Part shown: one piece after another, positions 19,396-29,566 of the stretch
Numbering within the stretch: position 1 is the first letter of the stretch
Layout: the number at the start of each line of letters is the position of its first letter
Origin: Chara braunii
Lineage: Eukaryota > Streptophyta > Charophyceae > Charales > Characeae
Length of the DNA stretch: 33,035 nucleotides
Direction: 5' to 3'
Assembly (NCBI GenBank): GCA_003427395.1
Contig: BFEA01000067.1
Span: 1,911,309-1,944,343, forward strand
The notes under the pieces: generated by a model
Database searches by the model: none
What the model was told of the DNA's origin: nothing
Seen by the model: only the letters and a program-made list of their open reading frames with translations
Made by a program: the position numbers and the translations under genes

Positions 19396-20574
19396 GTGAA
19401 GTTGAGAGAAGAATGTGGTTTACTTTTTCAAACAAACAAACAAAAAAAGTGGAACCATACTAGTCGTGATATCCACCTCATTTTGCAAAGCTGTAGCGTC
19501 CAAAACACACACCACACACAACACCACACAGACACGGCAATTCACACACACTTCATTCCATCCAGCATGCGACCGACCACCACTAGTTCGCCTGGTCACT
19601 CACTTTGGAAAGGTTCCATCAGCCCGTGTTCCAGGCAGCCTTTCATACTGGAGCCTTGTTCAAAGAAACCTAGAAGGATCCATCAGGACTACAGATTTCC
19701 AATTTGGAATGGGGTGCGTATTTTTCTGCTTTTCTCTATCAGAAAGTCGCAGAGCCTAAACCTTTGTTGCTAAAGTAGGCGGCCTCAGCCTTTGCAACAG
19801 CCAATCCTCTTTGAAAGCTCAGGGCTCGAGGTCAGTGAAGCCGATAATCGTGTTGCATTGCTGTGGAGCAGCACTCATGCTTGGAGGGTGGCAAGTTGTC
19901 ATCCTTCCCGATGAACGAGCTTCCTGGTATGGTGGATCGCCACTTTTACTTGTGGCAGCTTCTCATAGTACAAAGGGAATGCACTGAGATTAGGGGTTGG
20001 GAGAGAGGTGTTTGAAGAACAAGGGCCTGTAGGTCCATTAAACTCACTTTGGTATGCTGTATTATTAAACCAAACAAAACAACATGCAATGAAGCCCATA
20101 ACAGAAATAGAAGCCAAGTTATAAGATAAATAAGCTTCGCCAGAGAGAGAGGTTGTTGACGAACAAGGGTGATTGTCACTCATAGCTCAGTGGGAGCGAG
20201 CATGATAGAGAAGAACTATAGGTGGCAAGCCGTGTACAAGGACATAGATTGGACACCATAGGGGTCTCTCAGCAGCCAATGGATCAATTTCACCACCTCA
20301 TCGCGGCCTCGAACAGTTAGCAACTTAGCAAGGATGGGGCTTCACAATCTGTTCAGAATCCCTATTGGCATGAAGACTCTGCTCTCCTCTTTCCTCGATC
20401 CTGGCCATGAATTCATTTGGTGCTTCTTATGCATGTTGGGATGGTGCCAAGCATGCAACAAAATCACATGACAGTTCAAGAATCAAGAATGATAATAATG
20501 TGAGGATTGAGCCCTCAAGAAGGGGCCTTGCCATGATGTACATGTTCTGGGCATAGGCCCCCAGCAAGCCTCGT
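19396..20574. other. Intron B-C, nothing recognised
   Basis: ACACCAC-rich stretch at 19506-19555. An isolated A-box-like TAGCTCAGTGGGAGCG (about 20183-20198) lacks a B box. Confidence 0.45.
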
Positions 20575-20635
20575 GCCCGCCCTAAGTGAAGGCGGGCCAG
20601 ACATGTGACCGCCCTAAGTGAAGGCTGGTCAGAAT
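20575..20635. repeat. Duplicated CCGCCCTAAGTGAAGGC hairpin unit
   Basis: Two adjacent copies: GCCCGCCCTAAGTGAAGGCG (about 20576-20595) and GACCGCCCTAAGTGAAGGCT (about 20608-20627). Each folds as a short stem (CCGCC..GGCGG). A third copy sits at 12028, immediately left of the gypsy pol remnant. Confidence 0.8.
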
Positions 20636-20639
20636 ATCC

Positions 20640-21115
20640 ACGAACAGGCCTTTCTTTCAGCATTTTTGTAAAGTGGGTATCAGACAGTTGCAGCACNCCA
20701 GTTGGTTGGAGTGCATCGTGGATCCCAGACTCCTGCGAGAAGCAGTTGAGCCCAGGGCCTCAGTTGGTTGAGCCCTGGGCACAGGCCAGGGGAGGCCGAC
20801 ACATCACACATCGGATGTCGGCCAATCGGAAAGCAGCATTGCCGTCGTAGAGGCTGAGCAGACCAATGGGAAATCGGAAAGGGTCTGCATCTGGCCGACG
20901 GCCCTGGCATAAGGGGCGCAACTGTACTGCCCGGGCCACATCTGGGTTGGGCCTGGGCGCAGGTACTGGGACCGGGGCACAGGCTCAAGGCAGGCCGCCC
21001 ACACGCAGCAAGGCATATAGGCGAACAGTGCGAGTGGGCAGGGATCTTGGCCATTTCGGGCAATGCCGGCATGCTGCGCGTTTGCGAGCTGCCGTGCTGC
21101 GCTAGGCTGAGGGAA
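20640..21115. other. GC-rich intronic stretch, no gene seen
   Basis: Long GC-rich minus-strand open frames here are compositional. Small direct repeats such as GTTGAGCCC and TTGAGCCCTGGG occur near 20747-20780. Confidence 0.45.
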
Positions 21116-21480
21116 GCAGGCAGGCGCTAAGCGGTAGAGCGCTCCCTGGGAGCAGGGCGCTGGCGGCCATAGCCGGGCTGCCTGTGGGCGCAGAGGAGGA
21201 AGGGCGAAGGTGGTTCTTCGGAGGTGAAGGGCGCTGTGTGGGATAACAAGGGAGAGTGTGGATGAAGAGGGAGACGTACCTGGTGGAGATGGNGCTGGGG
21301 TAGGCAGGCAAGCGCTAAGCGTTAGTGCGCTGCCTGGGCGCAGGGCGCTGGCGGCCATAGTCGGGCTGCCTGTGGACGCAGAGGCGGAAGGGCGAAGGTG
21401 GTTCTTCGGAGGTGAAGGGCGCTGTGTGGGATAACAAGGGAGAGTGTGGATGAAGAGGGAGACGTACCTGGTGGAGATGG
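21116..21480. repeat. 188-bp near-identical tandem duplication
   Basis: Copy 1 (about 21116-21292) and copy 2 (about 21304-21480) repeat from GCGCTAAGCG (21124 and 21312) through GGAGACGTACCTGGTGGAGA with long identical stretches, so the duplication is recent. An ambiguous base lies at the junction (21293). Confidence 0.95.
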
Positions 21481-22280
21481 GAGGTCGGCATTGGTGTTGA
21501 CATCATGACTCGCTGGTCGTCAAGTTGTCTGGTTGCTTTCATTCTGTAGTTGTAGTGTTAGGCTGTAGAGTAGGTAGGGCGCCTGGCGCCATTCAAAAGA
21601 GAGAGCTACATTGGGTTATGCTGTTGGTATTGCCCTGTTGGGATTGGACATTGACTCACGATTCTTCTGTATCGTTCTTAAATGGATGGTTACTCGGTTC
21701 CATTGTGCTATCTGCTCTTGCTTTGACTACTTGGACTTCAGTGTGATTTTGCAATCTGGATTTCTGTGCTTCGCCCATACTCATGTTCCTTGCAATAAAA
21801 AGTTCAATGCAGAATACTACCTACATGATAGATCACTTGGAAATTTTGGCAACATAACGTCAGGAAAAGTGACGATGGATGCCTCCTCCCAGTTCACAGG
21901 AGTCCAGGGTTGATATACACTGATCAGGTCAAAAAGTAACAAAAACTGTTATGTTCAAAGTGTCGTGTCTCAAGTTGCAAAGACAGACCTTAATTAGGCA
22001 AAGCTAACTTCCCCTGCAGATTCCACTCGCCTGCTTCATGGTTTCCCAGTTCTTTCCCTTCCCGACAGAAAGCCCTCTGATGGGCAGCACTAGTCTTCTC
22101 CCCTTACCCTCCCACCAAAAAAATTGCCCAAAGTTTAACATCATTACACTCCGTGAATTCGTGGATGTCGAAAATTCCAAGGCTCCATGCCAAAGCCTCG
22201 TCATCTCTCATTCTGTCTGACGGTTCCTCAAATTGGCACGTTATTCTCTTTTCTAAGTTTTATTCTTCCCTTTCATATTG
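21481..22280. other. Intron B-C, nothing recognised
   Basis: No repeat or coding signature identified. Confidence 0.45.
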
Positions 22281-22331
22281 AGTCATCCTTGCACAGGGCT
22301 TTTTCTAACCTTCACTTTACGGTTCCAACTT
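22281..22331 (-). pseudogene. Diverged U6 snRNA fragment
   Basis: The plus strand reads GTCATCCTTGCACAGGGC then TTTTTCTAACCTTCACTTTA and CGGTTCCAACTT. Its complement follows the U6 order TTGGAAC..GATTAG..GCCCCTGC.CAAGGATGAC, with substitutions and small gaps. Confidence 0.7.
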
Positions 22332-22868
22332 CCAACCTTATGATGTCCTCCTCCCCTTTTCTCCTTGCATCACCGCCCTCCTTTCTCGCCGACTTTGGCA
22401 ACATCATTCCTTCGATGAACTATAGGGTATGGCCAGAGAGAGGCTTGTCCATATCCCTCCAATCTCCTATACGAAGACTGTTAGCAGCATCCATTCCTTT
22501 TCATATGCTTATGTGCAATGCAAACGAAGCAATCAGCAGAGCTTGTCAGTTGCATACTCCGCTGCAGCTCTGCTCACGAAAAGGCAGACATTTCCACAAG
22601 CCTTAGCAGAAACAGCCGCACCCCAAAAGATTGGAGCGCGTGAGGACAGCAAATGGACACACACAGCAACAGCAGGCCCACACTGTTTGTGGGCATTACT
22701 GAAAAGGGAGTTGCAAGAGCACCACTCAATACAACGACATGTGTAGAATAACACTAGAACACCTATAAGCGCATGGTTCCATTGATTCAATACATACAAC
22801 ATCCACAAGAACACGTGGGCTTCCATGGACTGAAACACTCTTCCAGCATGGGGACAACTTGCACATAC
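22332..22868. other. Intron B-C next to exon B, nothing recognised
   Basis: No additional exon needed; exons B and C join in phase 0. Confidence 0.45.
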
Positions 22869-22983
22869 CGCTGTCCTCTGGTGAGGGAACAGGTCCAGCT
22901 TCAGACCGGGAGCAAGACCAGCAGCAAGCTCTCTAGTATGTCGGCAGACAGCCTCCACGGAGCGCAAGTCAGCAGCAGACAGC
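22869..22983 (-). CDS. Exon B: second half of F-box and start of SNF2 N-terminal segment
   Basis: The acceptor is GGTTTTGCAG and the donor is GCG|GTATGT, close to consensus. The 115-bp exon begins with one base that completes the Arg codon left by exon A, then encodes 38 residues: LSAADLRSVEAVCRH (F-box C-terminal half), RELAAGLAPGLKL, then DLFPHQRTA. LFPHQ is the family's equivalent of the Q-motif-like region that precedes SNF2 motif I. Joined to exon A it yields an uninterrupted F-box across a 6.6-kb intron. A longer minus-strand ORF (22533-23201) includes this exon but runs into intron on both sides. Confidence 0.88.
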
Positions 22984-23443
22984 CTGCAAAACCATAACCA
23001 ACCACAGAACCGCCCACGCCAATTCTCAGTCCACAGACCAGAATCTGCAGACACTGTTACCCCACTGCCCTGTCCCCACACTTCAGTGAGGGAGTCCTTT
23101 GGACCGGACTCAGGTACCATTCGCAGTGCTTGGCCAATCAACCCTGCCTCATCAGTGCCTGGCTCATATCCTATCCACCCTGCCAACACCATGACCCACA
23201 TATTGACGCAAGGGCGATCCAGATTGGCAACCGAACACGAGTAACATATCCCATAAGCTTACATCCATCTACATCAATACAAAGAAACTGTGGTGTACTA
23301 AGTAGCGAAATTGTGCAAGGAAAAACATAACGTGCAGGGGGTTCAACCGCGAAGAAATTGAGAGGAATGGGAGGGTATGACCAGATGGCGAGGGTGTGTT
23401 CCACAACTGATGAGAGAGGAGAAGAGTAGGCTGGAAGAAAGAC

Positions 23444-23523
23444 ATCCTTCAGATCATCTGTGAAAATTGGAGTGATACAGAGGAGATTAGCATGGCCCCT
23501 GCACAAGGATGACATGCATATGC
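23444..23523 (+). pseudogene. U6 snRNA retrocopy, nearly full length
   Basis: ATCCTTCAGATCATCTGTGA, AAATTGGAGTGATACAGAGG and AGATTAGCATGGCCCCTGCA, then CAAGGATGACATGCATATGC. The 5' stem-loop is degraded and the 3' end (AAATCGAGAAATGGTCC) is lost. Located in intron A-B. Confidence 0.92.
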
Positions 23524-23980
23524 AAGGGAACAAGCAATGCGAACAGCAATGAACCAAATTGCAACATCTCACAGAAGACCAGATGTCATCGAGTCGAAAC
23601 TGAAAGCAGGAATCAAAGTGAGATCACACCAAATAGGAACAAGTGTTATGATTCTGGTTGTTTGTCGTCTTAAGACCAACACTCACTCACATAGACTTCC
23701 AGGTATGCCCATACATACACAGAAGGGGAGAGGATAGGAGTATCACACCGCACAGGGGGAGATAAACACAGCGGAAGACTTGACCATGCGATATGACAGG
23801 GTACACTGAAAGTGCAATTCACTCCACTCAATCCTCACAACCAGTCATAAAGAAAAGCCGAGCAGATCACATCCAGGAAACAGTGAAACGATGATAGTCC
23901 AAACCCAGTATCACACTGTTTATTAAACTCAGAGTCTCAAATTGTCAGGATAACCTCAGTACTACAGTGCGCTGCTCGGG
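23524..23980. other. Intron A-B, nothing recognised
   Basis: No repeat or coding signature identified. Confidence 0.45.
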
Positions 23981-23984
23981 AATG

Positions 23985-24270
23985 AGCAGCGCTTCACTCC
24001 CCAACCCTGAGTATCCACTCGTAACACCCCTGAGCCCCTGAAACATCAAGCGCCACCCAGATACAGCCTCCAAAGGGAGGCGCCACCCTGAAACAGGCCT
24101 CTGAGGCCAAGCGCCACTCAGAGGATGAAGAAGAAGACCAGCGCCACAGTATCTGATGATGACGAAGTGTCGGAAGACTTCCCGGGTGGAAGTCTGCAGC
24201 AGCGCCACCAAACCCTGACNAGATGACCTCTGAGGAAGAAGCTGCAGCAATGGCTGCAGCGCCACACCCT
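23985..24270. repeat. Degenerate minisatellite with GCGCCAC every about 30 bp
   Basis: GCGCCAC occurs at 24050, 24080, 24111, 24141, 24202 and 24259, with spacings of 30, 31, 30, 61 and 57, so multiples of about 30 bp. Sequence between the motifs is loosely related (CTGA, CCTC, AAG). Confidence 0.65.
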
Positions 24271-25609
24271 GGAACCCCACTCCGGAGGACGGTCCAGCAG
24301 GGCACCAACNTCTCTCGCCTCCAGCAGACCTCAATAGCCCAGACCTCTGTCAGCCCCTGCGTGCTGGCAGAGTACAGCGCAGGTCCCAGCTATGGCCGGC
24401 GCTCCGAAGGTCCGGCTATGCCTGTCTCCTTCCACGCTGAGCCGTCACCACTTCCGGTTCACGCGTAGCGCAGCAGCGATGTACTCGGTACCAACTGCCA
24501 AAAGCCCTGAACCGATGTGCCCATCCTATCTATAGTGTAAACTAGCCTAGACTCGACCTAAACCGAACTGACTGACCGACCGGTACCGATTCTGTTTCGG
24601 CCTCCAGGGCCTCTCCCAACCCGGCTATGGGCTATAGGACCATCTATCAGCTTAGGCCCTTAGGGCCTGTCTGTCCTGGAGGTTGCCCAGGCCTGCTATT
24701 CGCAGTTAGGATAGCTGTAGGGAATTCTCTTAGTACAGGCCTATATTTTCCCAAATTTACAAATATGTCCCTCACGAATTTCCTTACAGGCAGGTCCCTC
24801 GGCTAGCCCTCAGCCCAACAAAATTAGGAATCTAACCTAAGACGCGACCCGACCGAGGCAAGACCCAAGCTTCACCCTCGGCCCAATCTACAGTCCACTG
24901 AGAATCTGCAGGCTTCATTACACAAGGAAAGAATTGAAGACTCCTGTTAATAAATGAAATCCCTCCCAATGCCTCCAATCATCAATGCAACAACAATCTA
25001 GCAATCCTACTGGCGGCTATCCGCCCGTTCCACCGACAGACGCTCCTATCAAACTAGCCTACTCATGTTACAACAGGTTCCACGTGTCATCATTCCAATG
25101 AAGCCTGAAGACTCTGACTGAACAGCCTGCCTTCGTCAACACCAGGTACGCTCCTCATCACACTGCCCTCATCTCCTTCTCCTTCCCACAGCCCTTCTCC
25201 TTACAGGACCTCCACTACTTTTAACACCGCTCGGCCATGGTGAGTGCAGACTGGTTGTGGCTGCCTCACCCCCTTCTTTTCTCTCACTGCCACCATGCAG
25301 CTTCCTCCATGGCCACAGCGTTCAGTTGCTGCTCCAGCAGCATTGTCGCATTGGCACAATGCCCGAATGTGCTGGAGACTTAGCCCTCCAGCCTTTTGTG
25401 CTGGCTGGGAAGGCCAAGCAGCCCTTGGCCTGCCTGGGCATACTGGTTAGTTGGAGGTCCTGTAAAGATGCTGCACACTCTGCAACTACCCGGGCCCCCA
25501 TTTTCCCCACATTGGCTTCTTTGTAAGGCCCCGCTGTATTTCAGAAGGTCCGCGTTCTCTTACGGCAGGCGGGGGCATTTTCCTGGCTGACCAAGGTGCG
25601 GAATCCTCG
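24271..25609. other. Intron A-B, nothing recognised
   Basis: No transposon or coding signature identified. Short open frames only. Confidence 0.45.
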
Positions 25610-25632
25610 CACATAAATCGAGAAATGGTCCC
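25610..25632 (+). pseudogene. U6 snRNA 3'-end fragment
   Basis: CACATAAATCGAGAAATGGT then CCC matches the last roughly 23 bases of plant-type U6, including an exact 17-base AAATCGAGAAATGGTCC. The rest of U6 is absent. Confidence 0.8.
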
Positions 25633-25810
25633 GCCAGGTGTTAGGAGGTTGGGCACTGTGCAGAGTTGGGTATGCGTAGACCCATAACCTAGGGATAGCT
25701 GAGACTTAGCTAGTACATTTAGAGATACTCCTGGCATAGAAACGGGATTGTGGTTGAGGTCGTGCAAAGACAAGGCAAGTCTCCATACTAGATGCGTGAG
25801 GGGTAAATGT

Positions 25811-25860
25811 AGGGTAGGTAGGTAGGTAGTGTGAGGTAGACACAATAGTGAGAGAAGAAA
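25811..25860. repeat. (GTAG)n tract shared with the SINE tail
   Basis: GTAGGTAGGTAGTGTGAGGT then GAGAGAAGAA repeats the 3' end of the SINE at 19021, without a SINE head nearby. Confidence 0.7.
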
Positions 25861-26006
25861 ATAGGGTAGTAAAAATACAGCATGTCCCCCGTATAAGAGG
25901 AGAAGACAGCTGTATTTAAAAAATATATACATATATCGTCACAAACAGAACTGCCCGGTAAACCGCAGGCAGAGAGAGAGAAGAGGACAACAAACGAGGG
26001 GCTGTG

Positions 26007-26066
26007 ACAAACTGTTTCGTCGGAGTTTCACCGACTCATCAGGTTGCTGAACCCTCAACAGTCTGC
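26007..26066 (-). ncRNA. Type III hammerhead ribozyme, copy 1 (stem I damaged)
   Basis: Minus strand: core CTGATGA, stem II GTCGG/CCGAC with loop TGAAACT, then GAAA, and a 9-bp stem III including two G-U pairs. The cleavage site would be GTT, between 26057 and 26056. In stem I the 3' strand reads CAAC instead of CCTC against GAGG, which breaks two of four pairs, so activity is doubtful. Confidence 0.85.
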
Positions 26067-26431
26067 AGAATCCCCTCACTGATTACACTGTAAATGATAA
26101 TCTACCTTAACCAAAATCAAAGTAGACTATCACTCACCCACACCAGATGGAAAACTCTACAGACTGTCGGTTCACACCCCATCACAAGCCAGCAAAACAT
26201 CCACGAAACAAAGAAAGGTCTGTCACAGCCAAAAAATACACTCCAGACACGCCGCTGGCACTAGAGGCACAGCATGGCCGCCTAGTAACGGCCCCAACCA
26301 CTGCCGCTCGACCTGACCGGAAAAAACCGTAGCAGGAAGCTAGCGAAGTCGTAGTATATATCGTCACAAACAGAACTGCCCGGTAAACCGCAGGCAGAGA
26401 GAGAGAAGAGGACAACAAACGAGGGGCTGTG

Positions 26432-26491
26432 ACAAACTGTTTCGTCNGAGTTTCACCGACTCATCAGGAGGCTGAACCCTCAACAGTCTGC
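26432..26491 (-). ncRNA. Type III hammerhead ribozyme, copy 2
   Basis: Minus strand: stem III 3' strand GCAGACTGT, cleavage triplet GTT, stem I GAGG/CCTC with loop GTTCAG, core CTGATGA, stem II GTCGG/C(N)GAC with loop TGAAACT, GAAA, and stem III 5' strand ACAGTTTGT. All catalytic-core bases are present. One ambiguous base (26447) lies in stem II. Cleavage is predicted between 26482 and 26481, exactly 425 bp from copy 1. Confidence 0.92.
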
Positions 26492-26685
26492 AGAATCCCC
26501 TCAGCGATTACACTGTAAATGATAATCTACCTTAACCAAAATCAAAGTAGACTATCACTCACCCACACCAGATGGAAATTTCTACAGACTGTCGGTTCAC
26601 ACCCCATCACAAGCCAGCAAAACATCCACGAAACAAAGATATATATACATATATATAGTCAAACAGAGCTGAGGGTCGGAATAGA

Positions 26686-27243
26686 GACTACTGTCTTAGC
26701 CCGAAAACAGGGTTCGTACCTTGTATACAAATAGAAGATATGGGGTAACCTGTATTTGAATACAAGGTACGTACCTTGTAGAACGAATTTTAGGGTGCAA
26801 CTTTCCTAAGGCTAGGGTGGTAAGAATATCACGAATAGAACGCAGTCGACGGCTGCCAGGATGGGGCTGCAGCCTGCAGCGTGAAGTTCTTTTTTTTCTT
26901 TTTTTTGGGGGGGGGAAAATAAAAGAACGCATACATTAGCGGCGATAAATTATGGGCTCGCGCAAAGTAGACTTCAGAGTCTGGGCCTTGCTCCACTACT
27001 CTCGACTCGTGCAAATCGAGAGTGATTTTTGTCTTTTGTGCAAGTCATGAGTAGATTGCAGCCCAATAAAAAAAAAAAAGCACCCTGAAATGTGTCAGAC
27101 AAGGCACACCTAGAATACAAGGTACATACCTTGCATTCGATGGTACCTTCCATTCGGAAATTTAACAGCCATTTCTCAGAACCCATTTTTCGGAGGTAAC
27201 TTGAATACAAGCTACGTACCTTGTTTTCGGGTTAAGACGGTAG
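26686..27243. mobile_element. MITE-like element with TIRs and GGTACGTACC palindromes
   Basis: The left end ACTACTGTCTTAGCCCGAAA, ACAGGGTTCGTACCTTGTAT is the inverse of the right end (27195-27243; complement CTACCGTCTTAACCCGAAAA, CAAGGTACGTAGCTTGTATT). The interior includes the perfect 20-bp palindrome TACAAGGTACGTACCTTGTA (26761-26780) and a near-palindrome at 27113-27138. No target-site duplication is clear and no protein is encoded. Confidence 0.75.
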
Positions 27244-27609
27244 GGGCTTCACCACATCTCTCGCCAAATCCCAACATTTTGAACGTTTCTGGACTTATTC
27301 CATTTTGAGATTCACTCAGAACGTTGGCATTTGGGGAGTGGGGCAGTGAGCACAAACATGATAAGTTGCAGAGACGTTTCAAAATCAAAGCCTGGAAGGT
27401 AGGCCTGTCGATAAGAGTTTCAGACAAGGCAAGCTTGCCAGCTTCATAGATCAAGATAGTCATCAACCCAGACTTCACAGAGAATAGAGGATGTGAACGT
27501 TAAGTTTCACAAAATTTGGGGAGTTGCCAATCATCGACCCAGACTTCGCAGTCCATTAAGCCACCACTAACTTTCGCAGACTACGTCAAGGATCGAAAAT
27601 GTAACATTC
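27244..27609. other. Intron A-B with a 70-bp duplication
   Basis: CATCAACCCAGACTTCACAG (about 27462) and CATCGACCCAGACTTCGCAG (about 27532) form a direct repeat. GTTAAGTTTCACAAAATTTG (about 27499) recurs diverged near 27770. Confidence 0.6.
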
Positions 27610-27790
27610 CAGGTTCATCGGAGGCTCAGGGCTGCCAGACACCGATGGCCGGCAGCGCCAGCCAAAAGGGAAAAACGCCTTGCTGGCACTTCAGCGAAGC
27701 TTGCCTCAAAACGGGAGTCCGCCTCGGCGAAAGGAGGCTCCGAGATGGTGGCAGTTTAAGAATGTACCAACGTAAAGTCTCACAAAATTT
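27610..27790. repeat. Dispersed repeat, copy related to 31437-31590
   Basis: GGGCTGCCAGACACCGATGG, CCGGCAGCGCCAGCCAAAAG corresponds to GGCTGCCAGAGCAAAATGGC, TGGCAGCATCAGCCAAATGG at about 31459. TTGCCTC..GGAGGCTC and a TTTAA motif follow in the same order in both. Confidence 0.7.
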
Positions 27791-28319
27791 GAGGGTGTGC
27801 AAACTCGGGAGATGCTGAGAAGATGTCAAGCTCGCTAACACCATCAACGTCACCCAACAAAGGGACCCAACCACAACGCCCCTACACAAAGCCCATAAAA
27901 TCCCCAACCCAACCAGAAAATCTGAGGCTTGGGTGACTTGAGGGACCAAGGATCCCAATCTACGGACCACCTTCCTCCCCACCCACCCCAGGGACCAAGT
28001 CAAGCATGTAGTTCCAGACTCCCCAATTTGGAAGATGGGTCCAGAGTGAAATCAGACTCGCATTCTTCTTCACTTCGCATACATGCAAACAGATGGCAAT
28101 TCACATGGCGCTGTGGGCCCACACAAAGCTCAGAGATAATCAAGCCAAGAACACAGTTCCGATACAAACTCGCTTCCAACTGGCTATGGCGCCTGAGCGC
28201 CCACACATCCTCTGTCCAACACTGTGTTCACACAACTGTTCACACGCACTCGACTCTGGATCTCCCTGGATATCCCAGGTACGCACACTCTGTTCACACA
28301 CGCACAAGCTCACCCTCAA
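27791..28319. other. Intron A-B, nothing recognised
   Basis: C/A-rich stretch 27840-27990. No gene seen. Confidence 0.45.
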
Positions 28320-29000
28320 TACCACCTATCGCTAGCTATGGCAGCTATGGCCGCTGTCTACAACTAACTACAAGCAGCTATGGCTGCGCTAACTCCACTT
28401 CAGCCCACTTCAACTCCAGGCCTCTGCAGACCACCTCACACAAGACGCTAGGGCAGCGCTTCCGCATGGCGCACGCAGGAATGAATGAATGGCTGGGCGC
28501 CGCCTCTTGATTTATACTTCTGTAAGTCGCTGGTCTGCCCTTTTTCCACCGGGCCCATGGAGCACACAGTCCCTCATGGTGCTTGCTGACTGTACAAAGT
28601 GAGACTGGGACTGGGTACCTCTGACTAAGCGAAGTTCGACTCACCACTTGCCCACTTGCCTCTGGTCTGCTGTGTATAACGTGAGAAGAAACTTGAAAGG
28701 CCACTTCCGGACCTTCCCGAAGTTTGCGTACTTGGCCTTTCAGGACTGTAGCAGCTATGACCTTGACCTTTCAGAACTATACAACAACTATAACCCCTAT
28801 GCAGGTACGACCCCTACTTCGGCAGGTCTAAGGTTCAAGACCCGACAACTACTCAAACTTACGACAGACAACTTTCAACTACTAACACACAGATCACGGG
28901 TTCAAGACACACAGGGTCGACTTGATACTGTACACAGGTAAGGTAAGGTAAGGTAAGGTAAGGTAAGGTCTGGGGATCGAACCCTGGGATCCGCATCTGT
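28320..29000 (+). repeat. Interspersed repeat, plus-strand copy, with (GTAAG)n
   Basis: Blocks in order: CTATCGCTAG, CAGCGCTTCCGCATGGC (about 28456), CCTCTTGATTTATACTTCTG (about 28503), CACCACTTGCCCACTTGCCT (about 28642), TGTACACAGGTAAGG (about 28929), then seven GTAAG units and GGGGATCGAACCCTGGGATC (about 28973). The same blocks in the same order occur inverted at 32283-33035. The TTTATA motif could be a promoter element. GGTTCGATCCC on the minus strand is B-box-like. Confidence 0.88.
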
Positions 29001-29566
29001 GGTTGCAAAAAGGTGAAAACCGTTTCAAGAGAGACAAGGGCGATTAAACATTCCACCCTGCCCAATCTAGCAAGTTTGGACTTCAAACTCATCGCTGTTT
29101 CCTGGGTACCTTCTTTGTTCTGCAGAGCCCACCCAAACAGAGCTCAAGGCATCCATGCACTTTAGAAGCCAATGAGGAACAGTGAGTACCAATCTTTCAA
29201 GAACATCATTCTCTCACCAGAAGCATGATCTAGAATTCAAAACAGCTTCAAGTCATCACACTAAAACATCAGAAGCCCATGGTGACGTCACTCCACTCTC
29301 CAGACACCTCTAGGGGTAGTAGATAACTTGACCATACTAAGTGTCAATTCATGGCAGGCATAAAAACAGGGGTTCAGCAACCACCTCAAGGTTTGTAGTC
29401 CGATAATGAACCCAAGTGCTGCTTTGTGGCAGGCATCAAGTACGCGCCCAATAAGTGTCCCAGTGTCCCACAATACAAAAGTAGCAAGAAAGCATTAGCG
29501 AAAAATAGATAAAAGGTAGGACGTGGGTAAAAGGTATGCAACGAATGATTCTGTCCGGATACCAAC
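29001..29566. other. Intron A-B next to exon A, nothing recognised
   Basis: No repeat or coding signature identified before the exon A donor. Confidence 0.45.

Larger units (their letters stand above)
25932..26639 (-). mobile_element. Hammerhead-ribozyme retroelement (retrozyme-like), 425-bp monomer x 1.67
   Basis: Two near-identical 283-bp repeats (25932-26214 and 26357-26639) flank a 142-bp unique segment, giving a 425-bp period. Each repeat carries a type III hammerhead on the minus strand. ATATATACATATAT directly flanks the element on both sides (25923-25936 and 26641-26654), a possible 14-bp target-site duplication, although AT-rich. No protein frame, and no clear tRNA primer binding site or polypurine tract next to the repeats, which canonical plant retrozymes carry. 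Self-cleavage at both ribozymes would release a 425-nt RNA. It lies in intron A-B in the sense orientation of the host gene. Confidence 0.9.

Noticed and set aside
22533-23201. 222-codon minus-strand open frame as a stand-alone gene
   Set aside because: Only the central 115 bp match the F-box/SNF2 family and are bounded by good splice sites; the remainder is intron.
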